In this document: positions 1 to 8,620 of the stretch, piece by piece
How positions within the stretch are numbered: position 1 is the first letter of the stretch
How the letters are laid out: each line of letters starts with the position of its first letter
From: Diadema setosum
Taxonomy: Eukaryota; Echinodermata; Echinoidea; Diadematoida; Diadematidae
Reading direction: 5' to 3'
Length of the DNA stretch: 64,000 bases
Assembly: GCF_964275005.1 (NCBI RefSeq)
Contig: NC_092686.1
Location: 45,382,333-45,446,332, forward strand
The notes under the pieces: generated by a model
What the model saw: only the letters and a program-made list of their open reading frames with translations
Told to the model about the DNA's origin: nothing
Databases searched by the model: none
Made by a program: the position numbers and the translations under genes

Positions 1-760
1 GATTAGTCAAGATGTATCTCCAAGAGCAAAAATGATTATTAGTTACTATACTCTGTATGTTAAGATTTTAATGCATTTGATTTATTGTTTTCCACTGTCT
101 CGACACACTGGGGTGACTTCATACATGAATGCCTTTACTGTAAAGGTCATGTCCACAATTTCTGTACGTTTAAATGTGTATTGTAGTCAAATTTACGTTG
201 TATTCTTCTCCCAAATGGTTTGATTGTTACGAATTAAGTATTCTCATATTTAAGTCTTAATGCTCAGATCCTGAGCTCAAATTTGACGGCTGTGTCACTT
301 CATTGGAGTAATTAGCCTAGTAATCATCATTATTGCCGAAATCATACCATTTGTACCCACACAAGATAGACAATAGATTCTCTACTTTTTGTGATAAACA
401 CTACTATTCTGATAAGTGTCTAAATAAACATTACATATAACTTATTTACTAATTAAAACACTCGTCAAATTTTTCATCTCACTGTTGTATTGTAGTTTTG
501 GAAAAAGCAGATCACTGATACTCGACGATGTACAATTCATTGCCGTTAACATATCTTACTGCAGCCACAAATCCAGTGTTGTGACATTGTTAGAAGTTAG
601 TTTTGATAAGATTAATGAATAAACCATGTCAGCCAGCATTCAGCGTTCTTATATTTGGGAAAGTGTGCACAAGGATACATTGAAAAATGTGTGTTTATCT
701 CTAGGGATGGTTTTGAACAGTCTGATACAAATTAGGCATAGACTGAGTTACTTAAGTTTG
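1..760. repeat. 3' flank of gene A, duplicated at 25125-26215
   Basis: Nearly the whole stretch aligns in the same orientation with 25125-26215; for example, both contain 'gatttattgtttTCCACTG' followed by a 'TTCATACATGAATG' stretch. It is the downstream flank of minus-strand gene A, as 25125-26215 is of gene B. The B copy carries an extra 368-bp MITE (25649-26016) that is absent here. I see no coding signal. Confidence 0.85.
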
Positions 761-1189
761 CTGTATTACAATGCAACCATGCATGCATTGTAATAGGCGG
801 GTCACTTACCCCCAAAATAGGCATGCTACAGCCTTTATTCACTCTTGCACTGTCACCTGCTCACACGACGCACTGTCACTCGCACACACCTACACTTTTA
901 TTGTCTACTATACCATGCAGCAGTCAATGGTGCTGCGTGCTGTTTTTTTTTTAATTGTTCTAAAGCGCCATGTCACTATTTTTCTTTTCTGTCTTTTTTT
1001 TCTGTAGCAAAACGTGTTTTGTGTATTAAGATTAAGAGTTTTATGAGTACATATATAATTGGTGTTGTATATCACATATTCAGACAGGGCCTCATCCACG
1101 TCAAGCTCTGCTTATGATGACGGTCCCCTGTATTGATTTCTCCTTTGTTAATAGATACAGTATGCCTTAATATGTTATTTTGATTCATA

Positions 1190-1337
1190 ATTATGCCACT
1201 TCAGACTGAATGTTGTTACGCAAATGATTTTTCTTTGTATTGATTTGTATGTATCTGCATCATTTTGTTTTCATTTGCAATTGTATTCGGAGAAAGAAAA
1301 TGCAGAAATAAACCAACAAACAAACAAACAAACAAAC
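1190..1337 (+). mobile_element. possible LINE 3' end with (AAAC)n tail
   Basis: A short stretch with AATAAACC followed by about seven CAAA units resembles the 3' untranslated end and microsatellite tail of a CR1/L2-type LINE. No coding part is recognisable beside it, so this is a weak call. The rest of 771-1411 shows nothing I can name. Confidence 0.3.
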
Positions 1338-1639
1338 ACTTAGTTCATGTTCCCTATGGCGTATTTGATGGCTCAGTACGCAAACTTGCGTACTTAATTC
1401 TGTAAGGTAAACAGTGGCGTACCGTGGGTCAAGACATGGGGGGGGGGGCACCTCGTGGAAAAGTAATTTTGAGGGGTGCGTGCGTGCGTTGTCAGTCTGT
1501 AAACTTAATGTGGACTGCAATACATAACGGAATGTGATACATTTTACAGCGCAGTCATTATTAAGTTTTCCTTACATGGATTATGGAATGATGGTGTGAA
1601 ACGACAAATCACTGGCAGTAACATCAGGACAATGGCATA

Positions 1640-1941
1640 CGATTAAATGCGAGCGAGCTTGAAAATTTTGACATTTTACAATCCCCAAATTGCCATTTGT
1701 AGCTATATTTTTTCGCGTTGGAAATTAGGGGGGGGGGGCGCGCACCGGGCGCAACTGCTGGCAATTACTGGCAGCAACATCAGGATATAACGATAATGGC
1801 ATAACGATTAAATGCGAGCGAGCGAAGCGAGCGAGCTTGAACATTTTGACATCTTACAGTCCAAAAACTGCTGTTTGTGGCTATATTTTTCCGCTTTGGA
1901 AATTAAGAGGGGGGTGGGGCACCCCCCTGGATCCGCCACTG
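1640..1941 (+). repeat. two units of the 160-180-bp G-rich repeat
   Basis: Two copies of the monomer that forms the 14890-16190 array (GAGCGAGC, 'TTGACATTTTACAGTCC', 'CGCTTTGGAAATTA', a G run, 'GCGCACCGGGCGCAACTGC'), 178 bp apart. The sequence after the last unit (ggatccgccactggtagtcaaggg, positions 1930-2050) also matches 16190-16300, so the two loci share one ancestral element. Confidence 0.8.
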
Positions 1942-2102
1942 GTAGTCAAGGGTGTCGGTTTATGTTCATGATTGGGGGAGCGGGGGAGGTATGACCAGCG
2001 AGGGGGCGTCGAAGTGACCAAACGGTGGAAAGATGTCCAAAATCTGCACTTTAGAGCATCCCCTAATTGTTTGTGTGTTTGTGTGTGTGTGTTTTATATA
2101 GG

Positions 2103-3064
2103 CAGTGGCGTATCTAGGGGGGGCGCAAGGGGGCACGTGCCCCGGGCGCCACTCCTTGGGGGCGCAAAAAACGAAAAAACGAAAAAGAAAAAAAAAACGA
2201 AGAAGACGATGAAGAAGAGGAAGAAAAGAAAATAAAACTCACCCGGACGGGCAGACGGGGGGAGGTACAATTGGGGGGGGGGGGGGGGGGCAGAAAACCA
2301 AATCAAACAAGATGAAAACAAAACATGAAAGACGCGGACAAAATGACAATGTTTATTGTGTTCACACAGGAATTTCATGTTTTTGTAAGCTGAAATACAA
2401 AAATTTATTTTTTTTATTTATATAAAAAGAGAAGATAAGAACAAAACGTGATGATGAGGTGGACAAATCTAATGACAAAGTCTAAAGTGTTCACCCATGT
2501 CATTTTATATTTAGCAGGCAAAATGTTACACGGAGCAGCGGCTGCAATTTCTTTCGTTCTGAAGCGATCGCCGATTGGATCAAAAGATACGGGGGGGGGG
2601 GGCGCAAAAAAAAATCACATCAAATAAGATAAGAACAAAACGTAATGATGACGCGGAAATAATAATACAAATTTCGGCTCACTCGCGCGTACTAATTTAG
2701 AGTATTTTTTTCAAGTCCTCAGTTTGTTGGTATAAATCGTTATCTATAAGGCCGTCACTATATCTTAATTAGAATTGTAAGATTTAATAAGCAAAAAATG
2801 ACAAGAATTCCATGTTTTGTAAAATGAAATACAACAATTTTCGGCTCGCTCGCTGCACTCGCTCGCCAGAATTTATCAAAATTTATTACATTTAAATCAC
2901 CCTCAAAAAGACCCCTTTTAAGTGCTTTAAAAAGCATATCATGTGGACTTTTTTTCAAAGTCCTTACCGGGATGGGGTTTGGGTTGAACACTTTGCTTTT
3001 TCAGAAATTAGGGGCGCAATTTTCGCGCTTGCCCCGGGCGCCGTTTTACCTAGATACGTCACCG
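2103..3064. mobile_element. nested hAT-like non-autonomous element
   Basis: Its ends are CAGTGGCGTATCTAGG and, inverted, CGGTGACGTATCTAGG. The left flank ends TATATAGG and the right flank has TATATAGG two bases further out, which fits an 8-bp target duplication altered by one TA slippage. The interior holds long G runs, A-rich tracts and GGGCGC blocks and no transposase. It lies inside the 1412-3561 element and so is younger than it. Confidence 0.65.
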
Positions 3065-3550
3065 TATATATAGGCCTATCAACATGGAAAAGTTAGCCCA
3101 AGTCAAGTTTTAATATTGGCAATGCAAGGCACTTTAATATAGATTAGTATGTAAAGCAACACTGCAAAATCAATGATCTAGCTTCGATATAACGAAGCGT
3201 AAGGTATAAAGGTACACATTCTACATCACATTGCGCAACATTGCAGCGACTCTTTTTGCCGTTCGGATGTTCTGAGTATACACTGCGCACATCCTGCTTA
3301 TATTCAGAATGCCATCCAGAATCACGCTGAATCACAATCTTTTGTCGGCTCCGGGCTTTTTGAACAATGTTTCACACTATATACCTCTTTAAATATGGTT
3401 GAAACGAATCTTAGAAAAATATCTTATTTCTTGTTCACCCTTCATGTCGATTTCAAAAGCAGATTACTAACCCTTGAATTACCTTTTTTTTTAAACCAGC
3501 GGATTGTGGGGGGGGGGGGGGCGTGCCCAACCCTAACCCCCACCCCGTAG

Positions 3551-4164
3551 TTACGCCATTGAAAGTACAGACGTATATTCTGTAGAACTACTGCTGCGGA
3601 GGGATCTCAAAAAGTTAAAGAGGGAGACGGAAACATGCCCCCAAAAGCGTAAAGGGGCGAGCCACCACTTACACGTGTACCAGTGGTTCTCACGGTTGCC
3701 ATTCGTATACACTACTTGCATGATAAGGTACGACCCCTCAGGCACCACGACAACCACAATCACAATCGTCACCGTGACTTTACCAGCATCATTAAGCCAA
3801 TCTGTGGCTAGAAGTACAATCATTAATATAGAAAGAGTGAACGATGAAGCAGAAGCAAAAAAGATGTCCCTGCGATGTGAAGCTTGGTTCTCGTTGTTAA
3901 CCAAGGAGGTATGAGTCTCATACCTCCTTGGTTTAACACCGTCCACAAACTCCTGCAACATTTGCAAATCATCTACGTCCATCTCCACTCTTTCTTCCAG
4001 CCTGCCGCAAATCAAGGCGAGCCCGGAGCACTGGAAAGTAGTCGGCTGTTTCACTCTAAAGCTGGCCATGTGTGTTTCTTTCACTCTAGGGTGGCCTTCC
4101 CCTGACTGAACATCCCCAAACGGCCATTTGAAATCATGTCCGATGACGGCCACGTTGTCTCTCC
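3551..4164 (-). CDS. gene A, coding exon 2 (membrane half of an unnamed Rossmann-like/2TM protein)
   Basis: The exon starts after ACACAG (acceptor at 4166-4165) and joins exon 1 (4919-5174) in phase 1, giving VFGRDNVAVIGHDFKWPFG across the junction. The whole product is 289 residues. Residues 86-160 continue the alpha/beta domain (CSGLALICGRLEERVEMDVDD). Two hydrophobic segments follow at about 186-208 and 214-236, then a tail with WYTCKWWLAPLRFWGH. Oddities: a perfect inverted repeat (3899-3933) adds about seven codons missing from copy B, and the last residues (M-A-stop) are read from a transposon end. Family and function are not recognised. Membrane anchoring is inferred from hydrophobicity. 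Splice sites agree in three paralogues, so the gene structure is well supported, but I cannot show that it is expressed. Confidence 0.8.
3899..3933. repeat. perfect 17-bp-stem hairpin inside exon 2 of gene A
   Basis: AACCAAGGAGGTATGAG (3899-3915), one T, then its exact reverse complement (3917-3933). Copy B at the same place reads ccaagaaaggggataggttt without an inverted arm. The hairpin therefore arose in copy A after duplication and keeps the frame. Confidence 0.95.
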
Positions 4165-4761
4165 CTGTGTATCAAGTAAACAACGACAATGCTTTCTGGT
4201 CATGATGGTATACATACGTGCATATACACACATAGTCAGTTATATAATACGAGTCAATGTATTTTTGATGGAATGATGACTTAATTTCCTCACTTATTAA
4301 GTCTCCCGCTGACCTGAACACAAATCCTCTTTGTCCTATTGTGACATGAAAGCAACAAAACAAATTCTATCCTTTGCATTTGCATGTTTTCTGCTTTGCA
4401 ATAATAACAATGGTGAACTTTAGTATACGAATTGGAGAAATTATAACAAAAAATGCAATGGGTTGATAATATTTTTGTCCAAAAAAAAAAACAACAAACA
4501 GACAAACAAACAATAGGAGCATTGGGGTTCGCCAATTTGCATACTGGGTTGCGACAAATACTTTGGTGAAAACATGCCTTACCTTCTGATTTTCTGTAAG
4601 AGTTAAGTGTAACTTTATTTCACATTTTCCCCTGATTTTCCTTAACTTCATCATGACATAGAATTATTGTACCTTGAAATAAGAAGAGATCTACATATCA
4701 TTCTAATAAGACATATCATACCCACCAGGTCACACGAAAGGCATGCATGCGCCTACAAAAA

Positions 4762-4811
<50 letters not shown>

Positions 4812-4918
4812 TAAGTATATATTATACGTTGCTTTTTTCATTCTGCATTTTTTCTCTCTTTTTTTTGTATTTCAGTCAGATTTCTTTTGTAATGAGTGTG
4901 AATGCTTCAGAACGTTAC
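4165..4918 (-). other. intron of gene A
   Basis: A 754-bp phase-1 intron with a GTAACG donor and ACACAG acceptor. It shares its exon-1-proximal part (about 4300-4740) with the introns of B (about 28380-28740) and C (about 43660-43990), but lacks the intron centre that B and C share. A (TA)n tract lies at about 4765-4805. Confidence 0.8.
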
Positions 4919-5174
4919 CAAAAACTCTCCTCGCATTGGGCAGAAATTCATCGTAAAGGGCGTCCATAACATCGGTGATGCCAAAACGGCGATTGTGTAT
5001 GGAGTGACAGAGAATAATGCCATCCACGTTCATTGAGTCCAGTCGGTAGCTTCCTACATCATTGTACGGTAGTTTGACGAATTTGATGTTGGCATTGCTC
5101 GTTTCTCTAAGATGCGTTAGGAGAGCTTGGATGCTGGTCTCCAAAGCAGACGTGCAAACTCCGATCGTTGGCAT
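4919..5174 (-). CDS. gene A, coding exon 1 (Rossmann-like N-terminal domain)
   Basis: It encodes 85 residues plus one base, from ATG in the context GTCACCATG to the donor G|GTAACG. The start is chosen because it is identical in copies A, B and C. The pattern MPTIGVCTS (strand), helix, KFVKLPYNDVG, DGIILCHSI (strand), then RRF-ITDVMDALYDEFLP (helix) looks like an alternating beta/alpha fold of Rossmann, flavodoxin or TIR type. I do not recognise a named family, and a TIR assignment is not supported by a clear catalytic motif. There is no signal peptide, so the N-terminus is probably cytosolic. Upstream of the start, the match to B and C breaks off after about 35 bases, and the acceptor-like TTCCTCAG seen in B and C is missing. 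Copy A may therefore lack its normal 5' exon. Confidence 0.85.
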
Positions 5175-5430
5175 GGTGACGGTGTCTGCTCACAAGGTCA
5201 ATGATTCCAAATACTCTGCATGCAGGATAAATAACAGAAAGGTGTTAATTCCGCCAATGTCAATGGGTTGTCAGCAGCTGCACACCCGGGATCACCAGTG
5301 TTTCGGTCATTTAAGAACTGGGCACCTGCCCCTGGCTGGCCGGAGCTGCGTTTGGATTTCCTAGACAGCACCCCCATTTATGGCATCTCAAAAACACTTG
5401 TCATCAATAACCTCTCTTCACTCCAAATTA
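5175..5430. other. no gene seen; upstream of gene A
   Basis: The first bases still match the upstream of copies B and C (tgctcacaaggtcaatgatt), then similarity ends. I recognise nothing in the remainder. Confidence 0.5.
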
Positions 5431-6525
5431 CCAACACTCTCTCTACACCCCCTATCCCCCCCCCCCAGGCCTTCCCAACTACCCATGTGCAGATCCTGTC
5501 TCCGCTGCCACACAAATCCTCTTAATCCACCTTTCCCCCTCCCTACCACCTACTCCCATAGTTCTGACCCACCTCCTCACCGATCGTCCAGCACACCCCT
5601 GCACCCCACTTCCACAGTATACACCTCTGCTCTCCACCCCTTTTTCTCACTATCCTCTCTCAACTCAGCATAGCTATCCAACTTTCTTTCCCTTGCCTCA
5701 TCCATTCTCGTTTCCCATGGCACAGTCAGCTCCACCATTGCTATCCTGTGCACAGACCTAGCCACCAACACTATGTCTGGCCGCAGGACAGTCACCACCA
5801 CCTCCTCTGGCAATGTACGGTTTCCCCCTAATCATCCCCCGCTGCTAAAATCCCTCAAACATCATCCCCTTGACCCTTCCTCCTCGCACTGCATCTCACC
5901 CCCTCCTTCATAAACCGGATTTCCCTCACCCTCGAAGGTCCACTCCTTCTACACCTGGTTGTGCCTCCATGTACAGGCCTGTAATAACCCTCCACATGCT
6001 GGTTGCAAACCCTCCATACAATCAGGGAGGTGGAAGGGTTCCACCTCCCTGATACAATGTCCTCCAAAACGCCCCACCTATCAAGATTTACTGGAGAAGG
6101 CAAAACATCAAAGGTGGAACTGATCATGAAGCGCACAGCTCCAGAGGACATTGACCTGAGGTCATTCCACGACACCAGTTCCACTGCTCCACCCCTTCCC
6201 ATCAAGTCCACGCCCCCCCCCCCCCCCCCGTGACTCCCTGCTGTACAGCCTTGGTAAAGTGGCACTCCTCTTCCTCTTCCTTCTCCTTTACCGCTTCCAC
6301 TGCCAAATCCCTCCTACCCTTCCTGCCTTGCTGGTACCATCTCACACGCTGATAAAACCCGACCCCGTTCCGCCCCACCTGAACCGCACCCTGCATTTCC
6401 TTCCACTTTGCCATCGTCACTGCCTCATCTGCAGCCTCCTCCGCCCTCCACCTCCTCCCCGTGTAGATCGGTGGCCTGACTCCTGCTATTGTCTGGTCCT
6501 TTGACTCCCTCATCATCACTAGCTT
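5430..6525 (-). mobile_element. retrotransposon ORF remnant (region after the reverse transcriptase)
   Basis: Read on the minus strand, this gives, in order, fragments typical of the part after the RT in a widespread invertebrate and fish retroelement: a basic WKEMQG...GVGF region, then RFMISSTFDVLPSPVNLDRW, then RPDIVL...MVELTVPWE, then HTVEVGCRG-like sequence (VEVGCRG). The RPD...ELT pair resembles a PD-(D/E)XK-type core. It is a broken fossil with several breaks and no RT in the window. Non-LTR origin is most likely, but the class is not settled. The C/T richness of the plus strand comes from this insert. Confidence 0.6.
6021..6053. repeat. 15-bp-stem perfect hairpin
   Basis: ATCAGGGAGGTGGAA, loop ggg, then the exact reverse complement. 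It lies inside the retroelement remnant. Its core GGGAGGTGGAA is the same as that of the hairpin at 37139-37165. Confidence 0.95.
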
Positions 6526-6914
6526 AAAGGGACTGTACAGTACTGGTTGAGGTAGGGATTCATGTTTTGAACATTCCTAAGCGAGATAATGAAAAGCCTC
6601 TTATGAAATATGAAAGAGCATGTAATTTTAAGAAGAATTCACCGTTTATTTGATGAAAATTGGTTTTCAAATGGCTGAGATATCCAAAAAAGTGCTAATA
6701 ATAAAAGGTGACATGCCCCAACTTTATTAGTATCTCCTTGTTTCACGTTGTTTTTGGATATCCCAGCCATTTGAAAACCGATTTTCATCGAATAAACTTT
6801 TGATACCCCTTTGAACTGCTTGCTCTTTGACATCTCATAGAGTGGTTTCTGAATATCTCACAAAACGTTAAAAGCTAAATCTTCACCTCGACCAGAACTG
6901 TACACACCCTTTAA
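6524..6914. mobile_element. MITE family 1, full-length copy
   Basis: Begins TTAAAGGGACTGTACAGTAC and ends in CCCTTTAA, with the two halves roughly inverted copies of each other (GGTTTTCAAATGGCTGAGATATCCAAAA against its complement around 6755). No ORF. TTAA or TA could be the target duplication. Other copies: 34094-34482, 35990-36330, 37325-37605, 39651-40027 and part of 49740-49885. Confidence 0.85.
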
Positions 6915-7478
6915 CCTTCCCAGCTTTAAACTCCTCAACCATTGATGTCATAATTATAGGTAATTGCAGCTTGCTTGATCTGCTAAAGAATGCCAGATCT
7001 GTAAAAAGAGTAAAAGTCTATAGCCATCATAATCTCACATATAGGCACACTCATTCTATCGAGTATGATTTAGCAAATTTTATAATAATGACATCTGACT
7101 AGAGAACATGAAAAACAACTTTATCAGTCATATACCAACGAAACCATCTGCAATATTCCATGGCTTCACTTTGTAAAAATGAAGGTTACATGGGTTGTTT
7201 CAAGAAAGCCATAATCAGACTAAGGGCAAGCATGGGGACGCAAGAATGGGGACGCACGAATGGTCAGTCCTATGTTTTCTTAAATCGAATGCTAGAACGA
7301 CATAAAGACCTACACAGACAAAGGCATCTATACAAGCAAGCGTAATGGGACGTTATAATGGCAATTCCCAGTTTAGAAACGTGTTTTTACTAGTAAATCA
7401 TCATAACTTCATTTCAAGTCAAAATCACGCTACATGTTCATTATTCACAAGTTTATGATATGGTAAATAATGAAAACA
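6915..7478. other. no gene or recognised element
   Basis: AT-rich DNA. A short 13-base direct repeat (caagaatggggacgcacgaatgg region, about 7235-7262) is the only pattern I noticed. Confidence 0.5.
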
Positions 7479-7671
7479 ATTCTTCTTCTTCTTCTCGAGT
7501 CACTACGCAGAATGGAACGTTAGATTCGTCCAATCCAATGTTGGATGCACTGCCTGGCACAGGGCGTTAGAGCTGCCAGATCCTCCTTCGTGCAAGGCTC
7601 TGGTAGAAGTGGACAGACCAGGAGATGTTGCATAGTCTGCTCCTCTCCACACAGGCAGGTGGTGTCATACA
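7479..7671 (-). mobile_element. LINE remnant: C-terminal zinc-knuckle end of a reverse transcriptase ORF
   Basis: The minus strand reads CLCGEEQTMQHLLVCPLLP then PCTKEDLAAL and ARQCIQHW, closing with a stop at 7520-7522. The C-C-H-C spacing with 'QTM-HLL-CP' is typical of the end of Jockey/CR1-type RT proteins. An (AAG)n-like tail (7479-7497) follows in the expected 3' position. The copy is strongly 5'-truncated; no RT core is present. Confidence 0.75.
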
Positions 7672-8404
7672 TATTAGAGTTGTTACTTAGGATTGGTTAG
7701 TAAAGTTACAAAAAAAGGGACATGAAAAATAAATACGGAAGGAACCCACTTTACCCATTCAAGTGAATTTTGCCGTCTTCAGTCTCACATGCAAAATTCA
7801 AATTATGGTTTGAAATCCATCAAAATCAAGGAAAATGAAAAATAAGATCTACTGAATATGACAGTCTTTAACGATTTCTGAACATCCATGGTATCAGTTG
7901 ATACTTAAATCAAAGTTTACCATACAAAGATTCACATTTTCTTTTTAATTGATGTCAAGTCCTCCTAATTATAAGTTTGTGCATTGAGTCATTTTCGAGG
8001 ATTGAAAAAAATGTGTTATTTCAGTACTAAATGGGAAAAATGCATTTTAGCCATCATGTATTGTTTAACCCTTGACATTTTACCCTATGACCCCAAAAGT
8101 TCCGAAGAGAATTGCTGTCAAGTAGAACATGCTAATATTATGTAGACCTACTAAGTTCATGAAACATAAACAGTGGTCCTGATAAAAGGTGAGCCCCTTT
8201 AAATTTCATCTAAATTGTTTCTTATTATCTTGTAAAAAAAACTGAATCCTTATCTCAAGCAAAATTGTATGATCAAAGTGATATGGTTTGATATTAGTAA
8301 GAAATCGAACCAAAGATGAATATTCTATTCCTGGCAAATATGCCTCAGGGACACATGATGGAAAAAATGCAGCTTGAATGATGCATGTTGACCTATATTT
8401 GCTG
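7672..8404. other. no gene or recognised element
   Basis: AT-rich single-copy-looking sequence. I see no inverted ends, coding pattern or tandem repeat. Confidence 0.5.
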
Positions 8405-8526
8405 CAAATATTTTTCTGTATCAACGCCTTAGAGCTCCTTGATATAAACACTGCAAATATTTTTCTGTATATGCAAATATTTTTCTGTATCAACGCCTTA
8501 GAGCTCCTTGATATAAACACTGTATA
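8405..8526. repeat. 73-bp-spaced tandem duplication
   Basis: The block 'gcaaatatttttctgtatc' through 'gatataaacactg' occurs twice (about 8405-8453 and 8478-8526), with an extra partial ATTTTTCTGTATATGC unit between. It sits just outside the mariner-like element. Confidence 0.85.
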
Positions 8527-8620
8527 TATACAGGGTGGCCCAAAAAGAACGGAACGCATAAGATCTTTAATCTCAGCAGTATTGTTGCAAATATATCATT
8601 ATTTTGCATACTATTGGAAA

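Larger units (their letters stand above)
1412..3561. mobile_element. composite G-rich TIR DNA transposon next to gene A
   Basis: The left end reads CAGTGGCGTACCGTGGG and the inverted right end reads CAATGGCGTAACTACGG. The flanks aaggtaaa and aaagtaca match at 6 of 8 bases, like a decayed 8-bp target duplication. The same place in unit B (about 26250-26275) has no insert, so the element arrived in unit A only. No transposase is visible. Inside are two units of the GAGCGAGC/GGGCGCACCGGGCGC repeat (about 1640-1941) and a second TIR element at 2103-3064. The right inverted repeat provides the last codons and stop of gene A. Confidence 0.7.

Noticed and set aside
4765-4960. Frames rich in YIYIYIYI (also at 41474, 51432 and 55150)
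   Set aside because: Translation of (TA)n microsatellites.
4919-5174. Exon 1 as a caspase or a TIR domain
   Set aside because: DGIILCHSIHNRR resembles neither the caspase SHG/QACxG pair nor a clear TIR catalytic Glu motif. Kept as an unassigned Rossmann-like domain.
5062-5525. Plus-strand frames across exon 1 of gene A and the C-rich region
   Set aside because: Shadow of the minus-strand exon and of the retroelement remnant.
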